Under the pieces are notes generated by a model. It was not told the origin of the DNA. It saw only the letters and a program-made list of their open reading frames with translations, and ran no database searches. Positions 36,925 through 47,076 of a stretch of DNA of 64,000 nucleotides are shown here, one piece after another. A program made the position numbers and the translations under genes. Within the stretch, counting starts at the first letter, position 1, and each line of letters starts with the position of its first letter. Source of the stretch: Artemisia argyi (taxonomy: Eukaryota > Streptophyta > Magnoliopsida > Asterales > Asteraceae); contig CM060707.1 of the NCBI GenBank assembly GCA_030686995.1, forward strand, positions 80,808,972-80,872,971. The letters are read 5' to 3'.

Positions 36925-37310
36925 ACAAACGGATTGGGTAGTCCAAGAGCAAACGGCTCTTGGTAAAGACATCTCAAAACCGTTGATGGCTTGCAATTTG
37001 CCCAAAATTGTATGGTTCCTCAACTCCCCATATCCCATAAAGCGAATGAGTTGGCTAGCCTGGAAGATTATGGCTTGTGGTAAAGGCCGTGGAAAAACCA
37101 TAATTGGTAATTAGCTCACCAAGATGTTGACTATTCCATCAAGAGTTGGCTAGTCCAGAAGCAAACGGCTTTTGGTAAAGACAAATCAAATCCGTTCACA
37201 GGTGGTGGTTTGCTCAAAATCACACGGTTATCAGATGTGCCACAGTTCTTACATCTGGCTACTCCAGAAGTGATGGCTTTTGGTAAAGAGTAAAAATCCA
37301 TTAATTTTTT
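36925..37310 (+). ncRNA. Four-unit TGGTAAAG hairpin array (Ath-1 copy)
   Basis: Each unit has a GGCTAGTCCAG-like lead and a P1 stem around TGGTAAAG. P1: unit a, 36952-36956/36980-36984 (AACGG/CCGTT); unit b, 37067-37073/37098-37104 (ATTATGG/CCATAAT); unit c, 37164-37168/37192-37196; unit d, 37271-37276/37298-37303. TGGTAAAG is at 36961, 37078, 37173 and 37281. P2: unit a, 36994-36999/37005-37010; unit b, 37104-37108/37118-37122; unit c, 37205-37211/37217-37223 (one G-U). P2 loops are GCCCA and GCTCA, against GCTAA in Cop-1. Units b and d align closely with Cop-1 units 2 and 4. A short ORF at 36914-37114 overlaps the array and is not supported as coding. Confidence 0.65.
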
Positions 37311-37340
37311 CTCAAAAGATTGCTAGGGACTAGCAATAGT

Positions 37341-37354
37341 TTAGTGTGGGGGAT
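37341..37354 (+). promoter_or_regulatory. Polypurine tract, Ath-1
   Basis: TTAGTGTGGGGGAT immediately before the 3' LTR start TGATGAG. Confidence 0.8.
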
Positions 37355-40300
37355 TGATGAGTGTCTAAATACACATCATTTTATACCAATCTGAACTGCC
37401 AAAACATAAAAAAAACACTCAAATATGCATCATAATACTTAAAATATCTTAGAAGTGTGTTCTATATGTTTCAAATGCAAAATATGCAAAAACAGATGAA
37501 AAACGTACAAAATTTGCATAATTGGCAGTTTCAGTCCCTCAAGTTTCAAAAGTTGTCAAATCTAGTCCCTGGTAAATCAAAACATGAAAAATATCATCAA
37601 AGGTCCTTAGGGATTCATAAGTTGTCAAGTATATTCCTTTAAAGTTAAAGAAATTACAAAATGACAAATTTAGTCCCTCAAGTTTGAAAAATATCAAAAT
37701 TAGTCCTTAAGGTTTTAAAAATGGGAAATTAATAAAATAAACCTTGAACTATTCTTAAATGACAAAATTGGTCCTTATGATAACACTTTGAGAAATTACA
37801 TCTTTAATCCCTAAAAAATCCAAAAGTTACATAAATGGTCCTTGGAGTATGAGGAATTTGCATTAAAGGTCCGTGGGATTTTGAAAATGAAAAATTACAT
37901 CTTTTGTCCTTGTGTTATGGTTTAAATACATGTTTAGTCCTTGAAAGAAGTTTGGGAAAGTGGCAAACTCAGCCCCTTAATTTTGCCAAAATTACAAAAT
38001 TGGTCCTTGTTTAACACTACATACCAACCGGACCCTTATTAATATTAACCCAAAAAAAATAAACCTAATCCAAAGCAAAACACAACACAAATCCAGCCCA
38101 CCCCTAGGCCCATTCCACCCTCAGCCCACACAACCCTTAATAATATACACGGGCGTTGACCCGTTTGACCCTCCCAATACCGCCAAACCACTCACCACTA
38201 TTCACTCTCCTCCCTCACCCTTGCTTCACCCAAAACCAGGTGGTTTTACCACCACCTCCTCACCTTCCAGCTCACCCAACCTACTCCTTTCCACCTCACA
38301 CACCTATCCCACACCACATTTAATGCTTTTCCCACAAATTTTCCTTCCAAACCTTACCACCTCCTCTGTTTTCATCATGAAACCTCAACTTGGCCTCCAA
38401 ACCTTCCCAATTGTCCCCTGACACCTCCACATATTCCCAAAAATTCTTAATTGTTCACCTTTGGCCCCAAGTTGACTTGGAAGACTTTTGGCGCCAAAAT
38501 TGGTTTAAACGGTGGAGATCAATTGGACAAAATCAAAGGCTCAGATGAAGTGGGAAAAGTCCTTGAGGACACCTGGATGCTCATTCTCACCTATAAAGAT
38601 CAAGAGAAGCAGAAGAGAAAGCTATCTAATTTTATTTCAATAAATTGTATGTCGTATTAGTTCTTTTAAGAGTTCAAGTATAATTAAAGCTTTCAAAGTT
38701 TCAAGTTCTCATTTTCAGTGTACTAGTAAGCTTATCAGTTAATAAGAATTAAGTTTGTTTTGTTATCTCAGTGTATGCAAGTTTAAACTTGTTTCAAAAA
38801 TTTCAATAGTCTCTAATTGTGTTTGTAGTGGATGGTAAGGATCAATAAATACATATAAGCTCCTAATAAGCTCAAATAAGCTTTTTGTAACTTACAATTG
38901 AGTTTAGCTTTAAAAAATTCTACAAATACAAATTGGATAACTAAAGTCAACTGTGGTAATTGGTTTTGATTTCTGGGATTCAGAAGTGATTTGGAAGCAT
39001 AAAAAAGCTTTGGAGTTGGGTTTAGATCCTCAGGGAGGAATTAGGTTTCTTGGTTCTTGGTCTTGGTGCTCACAGTCAACAAAATTGTAAGCCTTATTAT
39101 CATTTCCAAGCTTATTTTCTAGATCATGGTTATCTTTGCTTATATCTGTGTGTTTATGATTGTTTGAAGTAAGTTAATGATAATATAATCTTTAATAGCA
39201 TAGTTGTGTATTGAATTTAGTATCTGCTTAGTATTTCAACTTTCAAGTAAAATTTAGTACTTTGTTATAATCTAAGTTGTTGTTGTTGTTAGTGGTACTA
39301 TTGTGTTAAGATAAGTTTAAATAATCATAATATATGCTTCTGTATTCATGAATTGGTAAAAATTAAGTGTTTGCTTTGAAAAACCCCACATCAGTTAGTT
39401 AAGGGAGTGTTTGGAACAAGATTGTGAGCTAAGCTCTTGTTGTGATTTGGTGTTTACTTGTGTTTTACTAGACTGCATTAGTGTTATTTAGGTTAATTAA
39501 GGTATAAAACCTTGGTCTCATCATATCATCTCATAAGTTAGTAACCTAGCTTAATTTAACTTAATATTAGCTTATAACAATTTATTAAATAAGTAGGATC
39601 AATCAGAAGTTCACATAAGTCAAAGATAGTTCATCATTCAAAAAGTCAAAGTGTTTTGCTCTCAGATTTTGCAAAACTTCAAAGATTTTTGTAGAATTTA
39701 GGATTAAGGTTTAGAGCTTGAAATTTATTCCTAATCAAAGTCTATCAGCTTGTCTTTAAGGTTTGATAGTTATTTGATTTTTGGGAATTTTGTTGTGGGC
39801 TCCACAACCCCTGGAACACACTTGCAGGGAAAGGGTACTACCCTGCACCAGCATACCACCACCACACCACCAACTTTGGTGGTGGCTGCAGCCCACCTCA
39901 GTGGAACCTAGTGTTTCATTTTTGGTTTTCCCAACCCCCCTCCTACCAAGGATCATAGATTGACCCTTGGTTTGACCTAGTGATCAGTGGACCCCACCTA
40001 AATCACCCTCATAAGTCTGTCCCAATTCTGACCCAGAAACCAAATAAGCAGTTGCTTATTTTAGCTTTTTAGCTTATCCCATGAGCTTATCTCATCAAAT
40101 CTAGTTTAAATAAGTCCAAGTAACTTAGGTGTATCTGATTTAACCAGTGTGGACCCCACATAGCCCCAACTTAGCTTATTTCTTTATGTGGTCAACTTTA
40201 GTCAACTGTATAAGCAAATAAGCACTCACAGTGCTTATTCTGAGTTTCCAAAGTAGTTGTCTTTGTAAAAGTTTCTTATTTTAAGTATTTTAGTAGTTTT

Positions 40301-41480
40301 ATAAAAGAAAAACCAAAAAAAGCAAATTTTAATTATAGTGATAGCTTCTATTTAATAGAAATTATCTATTTAATTTTCATTTCAGCTTATTAATAAGAAC
40401 TTTTCCAATTTTATAATTTTCTTAATTTCTTAGTACCTTTAAGTAGTTAAAATAAATTTCTTAGATTTTTCCTAAGCTGTTTACTATTTATTAGAATTAA
40501 AAGTAGTTTAAATAATTAAATAGGTAATATTAGTAATTAAATAGTTTTCTTTAATTTAAATTAACAATAGTAGAATTTTATATTTTTCCTAAGTTTTATA
40601 AAGTAGTTAATACTTTTAGAAAATAGTTTCATAATTTCCACTATCCATTTTCTAATTTTTCTATTTTATTTAATTAAATTAGACTTAAATTAATTAATAA
40701 GTAATTAATTAGTCAATTAGCTTAAATATAATTTTTAGCAACTTTTTATAATTTTTTAGGATTACTGTAATGGTTAATTAGTTTTATAAATTTTGTCATA
40801 ATTTTCTAAGTTAATTTAGTATTAATAGTAATTTAAAATATTTTAATTAGTTTAATTAAGTTAAATAGTTTTTAATTAATAGAAAACTCATAAAAAGACA
40901 AAAATATTTATTTTAATTTTTTATACATTCTTCAAGTTCTAATTAAGGTTTAGAAATTATTTTTGTAAGTTTTTAGGTTAATTTGTAATATTTGTCATTT
41001 TTAGTTAATTCAAATTAGATTTAAATTAGATTTTTAAATAGTTTTATTAATTAAATAATATTTAAATATTAAAATAGTCACTTTTATAATTTCATTTTCA
41101 TTTTCAATTTCTTTTTAATTTTAAGTTTTAAAAAGTTTCAATTATACCTCTTGTAGTTTGTAATTTGTTTAAACCCCGCTTGTCTCTGTCTGTTATCTGA
41201 TTTTCTTATTTGTGCTTTTACGTGTATCTCTGTTATTGTTTATATATCTTCATATTATCTAAATACCAAGCAATCAGTAGTATAATCATCCCTCAATCAT
41301 TTTTGTTACTGTCCTCAGTACCACTCATTCTCCTAATCGTTCCAAAATACAATTTCAATCTCATTGGGATTTAACGACCCGGGGATTTCCCTATATTTCC
41401 ACGGTCAATAATAACTTGCACTTTCTCCCAGGTGGGCCTATCAGCTGCACACGGTTGACTGGTTGGTTTGGGAGGAGTCA
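37355..41480 (+). repeat. Ath-1 3' LTR
   Basis: 4126 bp, same ends as the 5' LTR. It lacks about 70 bp around the palindrome at 29468 (its junction GGTCTCATCATATC lies near 39507), apparently a deletion between TCTCAT direct repeats, and has a short extra CATGAGCTTATC stretch near 40080. Scattered substitutions show an older insertion than Gyp-2. Confidence 0.9.
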
Positions 41481-41783
41481 CTTACCATCTTCATCATCAA
41501 GTTGCAATTGAGTCATAACCAAAGACTCTATAACCTCACATTCTTCCTCATCCACTGTAGCCACAATCTTTATTGGTTCCCCTTCAACAGAACTTACCCT
41601 TGCAGTTTCCCATAATTGTGTAATCAATGATTCATACACAATAGCAGGGGATCGAGTTAGAGTAAAATGAATCTTGGACCTCTGGAGAAACTCCATCATT
41701 TGGACATAATGTGCATCCCCTTTTGCTCTACTCAAGAAAGCAGTCTTGTTGTGATCTCCTTTGAATTGAAGTTCAACCATCAT
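41481..41783 (-). pseudogene. Cop-1 post-pol ORF, N-terminal part
   Basis: 101 codons from ATG at 41783: MMVELQFKGDHNKTAFLSRA, then YVQMMEFLQRSKIHFTLTRS and YESLITQLWETARVSSVEGE, ending in acidic QLQLDDEDGK. It stops where Ath-1 is inserted and resumes in frame at 27264. The 5-base CTTAC at 41481-41485 is one half of the target duplication. The start is chosen as the first Met of the open frame; upstream there is only spacer. Confidence 0.75.
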
Positions 41784-42287
41784 ATTACGGGAGATTGGGT
41801 TTTGGTGATGAGAAATTTTGAAATGGTTTTGATTTTTTATGTAGAGGGAATCAGTTTTTATGTAGAGGGAAATTTTGAAATTGGCAATAATCGTGGAAAC
41901 AATCTTTGACCAATTTTTGACTTTAATAAAATCCCAAAATAAAACTTTAAAACTGACCCTTCAGCAAAAACCAAAGTCAATCAGCAGGAACTGACGGTCA
42001 ATCAGCATAAACCTACTTAAGTTTGACTACGGTCAACCATTCCTCTCATCAGCAGTAACCATATGGTACATCCGCAGAAACAACCCATTCGAAGGAACCA
42101 ATCTCTAGTAAAAATCACTTGTTTGGTCAAACATTCTAATTACATTCCAACCACCTATTAATTGTCATTAACTTTTTCTAAGAACGAGCTTGACTTGGCT
42201 TATAAATAAGAGGTAAAAATCCCCAAATCTCACCAACCAAATTATCAAACCCTAGTTTACCACCACATAACTCACTCAATAGCAATC
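41784..42287. other. Cop-1 spacer before the post-pol ORF
   Basis: Non-coding in the Cop-1 sense. It has several TCAGCAG-type motifs near 41960-42060. From 42014 it is duplicated at 56030. The right part carries the TATA box and leader of the antisense ORF. Confidence 0.55.
42201..42208 (+). promoter_or_regulatory. TATA box of the antisense ORF
   Basis: TATAAATA, 80 bp before the ATG at 42288, followed by a C/A-rich leader (AAACCCTAG, CACCACATAACTCACTCAAT) like a plant 5' UTR. Copy at 56217-56224. Confidence 0.5.
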
Positions 42288-42788
42288 ATGAGTCTAAAAC
42301 AAGAAATCATCAACATTTCCTCCGATTCATCATCAAACACATCAGAGGATCCTAATACGTGGATTCTAATCCAACCTCCACCTCGTGAACTCACATCACC
42401 CTTTATCTGTACATAATCAGATGAAGATGAACCCTAAAACAATCCTCCCTCAACCCCATCTGAAGAGGATCTTTCCAAACTCCCCCGCTGGGTTTATTAC
42501 TCAGATGCTGAAGATTCCACCAAGCATCTAGAGCCAACCTTCAACCGATTGATGCAGCAAGAACTAGAGAGGGCTGTGGCATCACTCCTAAAGCATCCAG
42601 TGCCTGAAAGATCTTAATCCTCCTGACCACGACCACCAACAAGAACAAGAAGGTCAAATCCTCCTCTCGCAAGATCAAGGGATGTGATTATTGGGCTACC
42701 CTGTCCTCAGCAGTATGATACATTCAAAGACAAGGGTAAGAGGAAGGTTGCTGATGTGGAAGGGAAGGGAAAAGGGAAGATGGAGTAG
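42288..42788 (+). pseudogene. Antisense gene-like ORF inside Cop-1
   Basis: A 167-codon frame on the strand opposite to Cop-1. It starts MSLKQEIINISSDSSSNTSE, has LSKLPRWVYYSDAEDSTKHL and FNRLMQQELERAVASLLKHP, and ends with a Lys/Gly-rich tail (KGKRKVADVEGKGKGKME). Four in-frame stops (three TAA, one TGA) are consistent with C-to-T decay of CAA or CGA codons, and there is no frameshift over 501 bp. A TATA box and leader precede it, and an AATAG-type poly(A)-like region (about 42920) follows. Ser/Glu/Asp-rich start and basic tail suggest a small nuclear or nucleic-acid-associated protein, but I recognise no family. It lies between RNase H and the post-pol ORF. Confidence 0.45.
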
Positions 42789-43173
42789 GTGTCAGGGGTG
42801 GTAGCTTTTGGGTATAGGTGCTAGTGGTTAGGTTGATGGTAGATGTTTGTGTTTAGTTGTGTTGTCTTTTGTCAAGATCCTGTAACTTCAAATCATATGT
42901 AACTTGAATGATGATCAATAGAAGTTATATTTTTCCATGTTTTATCTCATGGTGTTTGTTTCCCCTGATTTATTTCCCCTTTACCACTGATGAGTACCAA
43001 TGAGATGTGCATCAGCAGGAACACTACTTCAACTTTTCTTCCATGATCATTCCTCTCACATGATCATCAGCATAAACATAGAGCTACAAAAACAAACAAC
43101 CAAAACAAAGAAACACAATCCATACTAAACAGATAATTGTTAGTCTAAATAAAATTAAACCTGCAAAACAAAG
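42789..43173. other. Cop-1 spacer after the antisense ORF
   Basis: Non-coding. Contains two ATGATCAT palindromes (about 43039-43066), TCAGCAG motifs, and the CAAAG target duplication (43169-43173) at the Gyp-1 boundary. Confidence 0.5.
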
Positions 43174-45402
43174 TGTCACAACTCACTATTTCAGGTCATT
43201 TCAGGTCATTTCGGGAACTTTGGAAAAAAAAACACTATTCATAAATCACTATTCATCAAAACACTATTCATCGTTTTACTATTCATCATTTTCGAGGTCA
43301 TTTTGATATTCTGAGAAACATTTGGGAAATTTACTATTCACTAAACACTATTCATTTCCGGAAAAGTTTTCACTATTCACTTGCATTACTCATTTCATCG
43401 TAAATTTAGTTTACGGGTATTCAAATTCGCGTAACCGGATTGGTTTAGGTGCGAATTCATTTCATTAGTGTTGAGAACACTGTATACGGACTGGAGATAG
43501 TCTGCATATCATCATAACAGCATTTTCATGTTATACCACTCTCAGAATTTTCAAATTTATATATTTGATACATTTAACGTTTTTACGTATAAGTATTTAT
43601 AGTAAACGTTAACACCCGGTTTATACACGACGAATATATCTAAATATTCCCACAATGGTCCCGACATATTTTTATATCCATTTTAACATCATAAAGTTAT
43701 AACATTCAGTTGCCCAGTATTTTGGAAATTTATTTTATTTATAACGTACGCGTATGAATATAACGACGGTTTTCGTGAAAACTAAACATTAATCACCCGA
43801 TCACTCAGTAAATGTACCCAACATATTTTTAATATGTTTTTAACATTATTATAACATTATTTTCATCCCGGTTAGCTTTGTGAACGTTTATTGCTATTAA
43901 ACCTGGTACCCGATTTTAACGAATAACACGTAATAACACTTAACGCTACACTAGATTTCTAATTAAATACCAAGTACCCCTACCCCCCCCCTTCTACCCT
44001 TGAAAAACCGGCCATATGAACACCCTTTTAACCCTATGCATTAACTCCTAAGTATTAAACTAATAAACCCTTAAAAACCTTACTTTACTAAAAATCTTGA
44101 ATCATAATCCACACTTTTTTAGAAAGATCAAAAGTTATCTCATCTCTTCCTTCCTCTCTTGCAAACCCACGACCAAACCACCATATATAGATCAAGTGAT
44201 CATTTTTCAAAAGTTATAACACTAAACTTGTTCCTTTTACTTACCTAATCAAGAATCAATCAAGAAAAATACAAGAAATCCAAGCATAATCATCATCTAA
44301 TCATCTCATTTTATCAAGTAAGTTATCAACTTTATTTTTACATGAAACATCTTATATTTACTTGTATTACATGATTTCCATGCTAAAAACCATGTACAAC
44401 TAGCTATACCACCATTTATTTTGTCTAAAATGAAACATACAAACCCTAACTTTTTATTTATGAATCCCCTTGCTATAATAACTTGGTTAGGAGTCCATGG
44501 CACCCTAAGAAGGTGTATGGTAGGATTAGATTAGCTATGTGGTGATTACAAGAGGTTTGGTGATGGTAGAAATTAGTTATAAACCTTGAAAACTTGATTT
44601 GGAACCTATTTTAGACATGCTGTCCCATTTTGTGAAAACCTGGAAAATCAGTAAACACCAAGGGAACTTTGGCAAAATTTTTAGAAAATACTTTCAAAAA
44701 CGAATCCGTAGGCGAAAGAACGGATTAAAAAGAGTTTATAACGAAGAAGTTATGATTTTTGTAAGATTGTAGACGAAAAGTATTTTTCTGAAAATGTTTG
44801 CTGTTGGACGTTTTTCATTGGACAAAAAGAGACTTTAGACGTAACCCGGAGGAGCCGAGCTTTCCAAAATATATTACTACATACTAAGACGTAACCGTGG
44901 ACATAAAGAACAAGTAAAACGGACAAGTAACGACAAAGATATTCACGTTTGAATATCGGCTAAAACCATTTTTATTTGACAGCTTTTAATAAAAATGGAC
45001 ACTAAAACTACGAAGTACTTTTATAAGCTAGAAATAATATTAAGTACCAAGCTTTATAACTAATGAAGTATTAGTTATTACAAGTATATTTTCATCATTT
45101 CAAGGATTACAACCCGAGTATTTCAACGCTAACATGGAAACATACGATATATATATAAGTATATATATATTACAACTAGCTTATTATATTTTCTAATAGC
45201 AATATTTTTCCACATTCTTGGATTATATATTTTTGATAACACAAGTGTTTTTCCAAAGACTAGAGTGGTATAGAAACATGAGCATGGACATTCATAACAT
45301 CATTTGGTGATCTAAATGAGATCATTCATCATTCATTTTAGGTTGCGGCAGGTAACCGTGCATTGTTGTCCTTAACATTCCGTTGCATTGTACTATTACT
45401 TC

Positions 45403-45427
45403 GAGGTGAGTCATAGCCCCTACTCTT
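45403..45427 (+). promoter_or_regulatory. Conserved splice-donor-like LTR block
   Basis: GAGGTGAGTCATAGCCCC plus TACTCTT, shared with LARD-A (515-538); downstream GGGGGAGATACATGCT is shared too. Confidence 0.35.
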
Positions 45428-45595
45428 TTCATTGTTCTATCAACTCTTTGGGGGAGATACATGCTACTACTTGCTTACTTGTACGGATTCACATAACATT
45501 ATACTTGATTACATTATACTTGATTTCATTATTCTTGATTACATACATACATGATTGATACATGCACACATACTTACTATTATACTTTGGGAAAT

Positions 45596-45820
45596 GGCCC
45601 TAGATTAAGTTGCTGGGCACAACCATGGATACATACATACAGACTTCCAATGGCCCTAGATTAAGTTGTTGGGCACAACCATGGATACATACATACATAC
45701 AGACTTCCAATGGCCCTAGATTTAGTTGCTGGGCACAACCATGGATACATACATACAGACTTCCAATGGCCCCAAATTAAGTTGCTGGACACAACCATTG
45801 AGACATACATACAAACATGA
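45596..45820 (+). repeat. Minisatellite, four units of about 56 bp
   Basis: Units at 45596, 45652 (60 bp, one extra CATA), 45712 and a diverged fourth at 45768, each with TTGCTGGGCACAACCATGGA or close variants. The counterpart is 59616-59830. It keeps both strands open for about 68 codons by chance, since 56-bp spacing cycles the frame. Confidence 0.85.
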
Positions 45821-46355
45821 GGTCTTCGGATATGAAGTGTAGACTCACTACTAATTGCTTAACTGTTGTTATGAACTTATACATATCTTAATCATATTAT
45901 ATTGTAGCAGTGGGTTGTAAACACACAGGTTACAAGTCTCTTATGGCGGGACTTGCAACTGAGTGGATTTACGATGCCTTTGCTGTGTGAACATTCTTTA
46001 TAGGCTTTTCATCTGTACTAAGACAAACTCTATGAACTCACCAACCTTTGTGTTGACACTTTTAAGCATGTTTATCTCAGGTTAGGAAGGCGATAGCAGG
46101 TTTGTGGAGCTGAGAGTCTTAGGGCATGCTTTTGGAGACTTTCACTTTTATCGTTTACCATTCGATACACTTTAAAAACTTATGTATCATTCTACTTTAG
46201 GATCTTTGTTTTGTAAACTATGACTTTTATCTATTCGAATGGTAACTTTTCTAAAACGTCTCATTTAGAGGGCGTTTTCTATATCTTGTACTTTGTGCCC
46301 TGAAGTAGCATCCCTATGACACAGTCTTCCGCTGCGGTATTTTGGGGGTGTTACA

Positions 46356-46781
46356 GATTGGTACCAGAGCCTTGGTTATAGAGAACTAGGTTGTTTTAGA
46401 GTCTAGACTATAACTACATACATGTAGACTCTCCTCCCTATCGCCTTGCACTTTACATACACTTACGCTTGCTGGTAATTTATTTATTTTTAGACCTACG
46501 CTATTAGATACTTTGTAGAAACCGTTAGAAACTAGACTTCCCAGTGACTTTAACACTTAAGGGAGAATCCTTTATTCCTTTGTACTAAGCGTGACATTCC
46601 CTAGATGCCCATTTAAGCAACGTCTACCACTGAGATATGTGTGCCTGGTGATATGTATACTTGTGAAAGGAAACATTTATAATTGTGGTGGCCAACATAA
46701 TTATAAGTGCTTCACGACACACGTGGACATATGACTATGCAGATGTAGATCGGTGTTGGCACAACTTAGGAAAACTTTCTC
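46356..46781 (+). other. Gyp-1 primer site and leader
   Basis: The primer-binding site TTGGTACCAGAGCC (46358-46371), one base off the tRNA-Met-type site, starts two bases after the LTR. The rest is leader and decayed upstream gag with no clear frame. Confidence 0.65.
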
Positions 46782-47076
46782 CCCACTATTGTCACTCAAG
46801 TTGGCGATCATATGAATAACTTGGCAAACCACGAAAGCTGAATTAACAACACCAATGGTATAGGCCAGAATGGTAATGGCAATAACATCATTAGGACTGG
46901 ATGTACGTATAAGGAATTTACGTCATGCAAGCCAATTGATTTCAATGGTGTAGGAGGCGCGTTGGCGTATACTCGATAGGTTGAAAAGATGGAGACGGTG
47001 ATTGACATTAGTAACTGTGCAGCACATCAAATGGTGAAGTATTCCATGTGCTTACTATCAGGAAAGGCATTGACAT
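46782..47076 (+). pseudogene. Gyp-1 gag, 5' part
   Basis: Frame 46782 reads PTIVTQVGDHMNNLANHES, then TGCTYKEFTSCKPIDFNGVG, VEKMETVIDISNC and QMVKYSMCLLSGKALT. Two stops (TGA after HES, TAG replacing Trp before VEKMET) kill it. These are the N-terminal Gag motifs of Ty3-type elements annotated in plants. At 47076 it is broken by Gyp-2; GACAT (47072-47076) is duplicated at 54737-54741, and the frame resumes with WWNTQIQARG. Confidence 0.8.

Larger units (their letters stand above)
27270..41480 (+). mobile_element. Ath-1: Athila-lineage Ty3-type retrotransposon
   Basis: A full-length but defective element of 14.2 kb with LTRs 27270-31453 and 37355-41480, a tRNA-Asp-type primer site, a gag remnant, pol, a repeat-rich 3' region and a polypurine tract. 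Flanking 5-mers CTCAC (27265-27269) and CTTAC (41481-41485) are a target duplication with one mismatch. It lies head-on to Cop-1, and its removal restores the Cop-1 post-pol reading frame (GGT AAG then TAT GAG on the minus strand). Stops, frameshifts and a gag deletion make it non-autonomous. Confidence 0.9.
43174..46355 (+). repeat. Gyp-1 5' LTR
   Basis: Starts TGTCACAACTCACTATTT and ends GGGGGTGTTACA next to the primer site. Contains a 56-60-bp minisatellite (45596-45820), a C-run (43983), and the conserved GTGAGTCATAGCCCC block (45403-45427). A short minus-strand ORF at 44306-44503 is repeated in the other LTR and unsupported. Confidence 0.85.

Noticed and set aside
36914..37114. Overlapping ORFs on both strands over the Ath-1 hairpin array
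   Set aside because: They exist in both orientations because the array is rich in paired arms, and Cop-1 keeps the structure but not the frame.
36925..37310. Double ENE (poly(A)-binding) element known from plant TE transcripts
   Set aside because: That structure needs U-rich internal loops; none is seen here. Only a structural search could exclude it fully.
28364..39963. Paired ORFs in the Ath-1 LTRs (28364/38451, 29767/39781)
   Set aside because: Small, begin at non-ATG or arbitrary codons, and have no family; LTR sequence.
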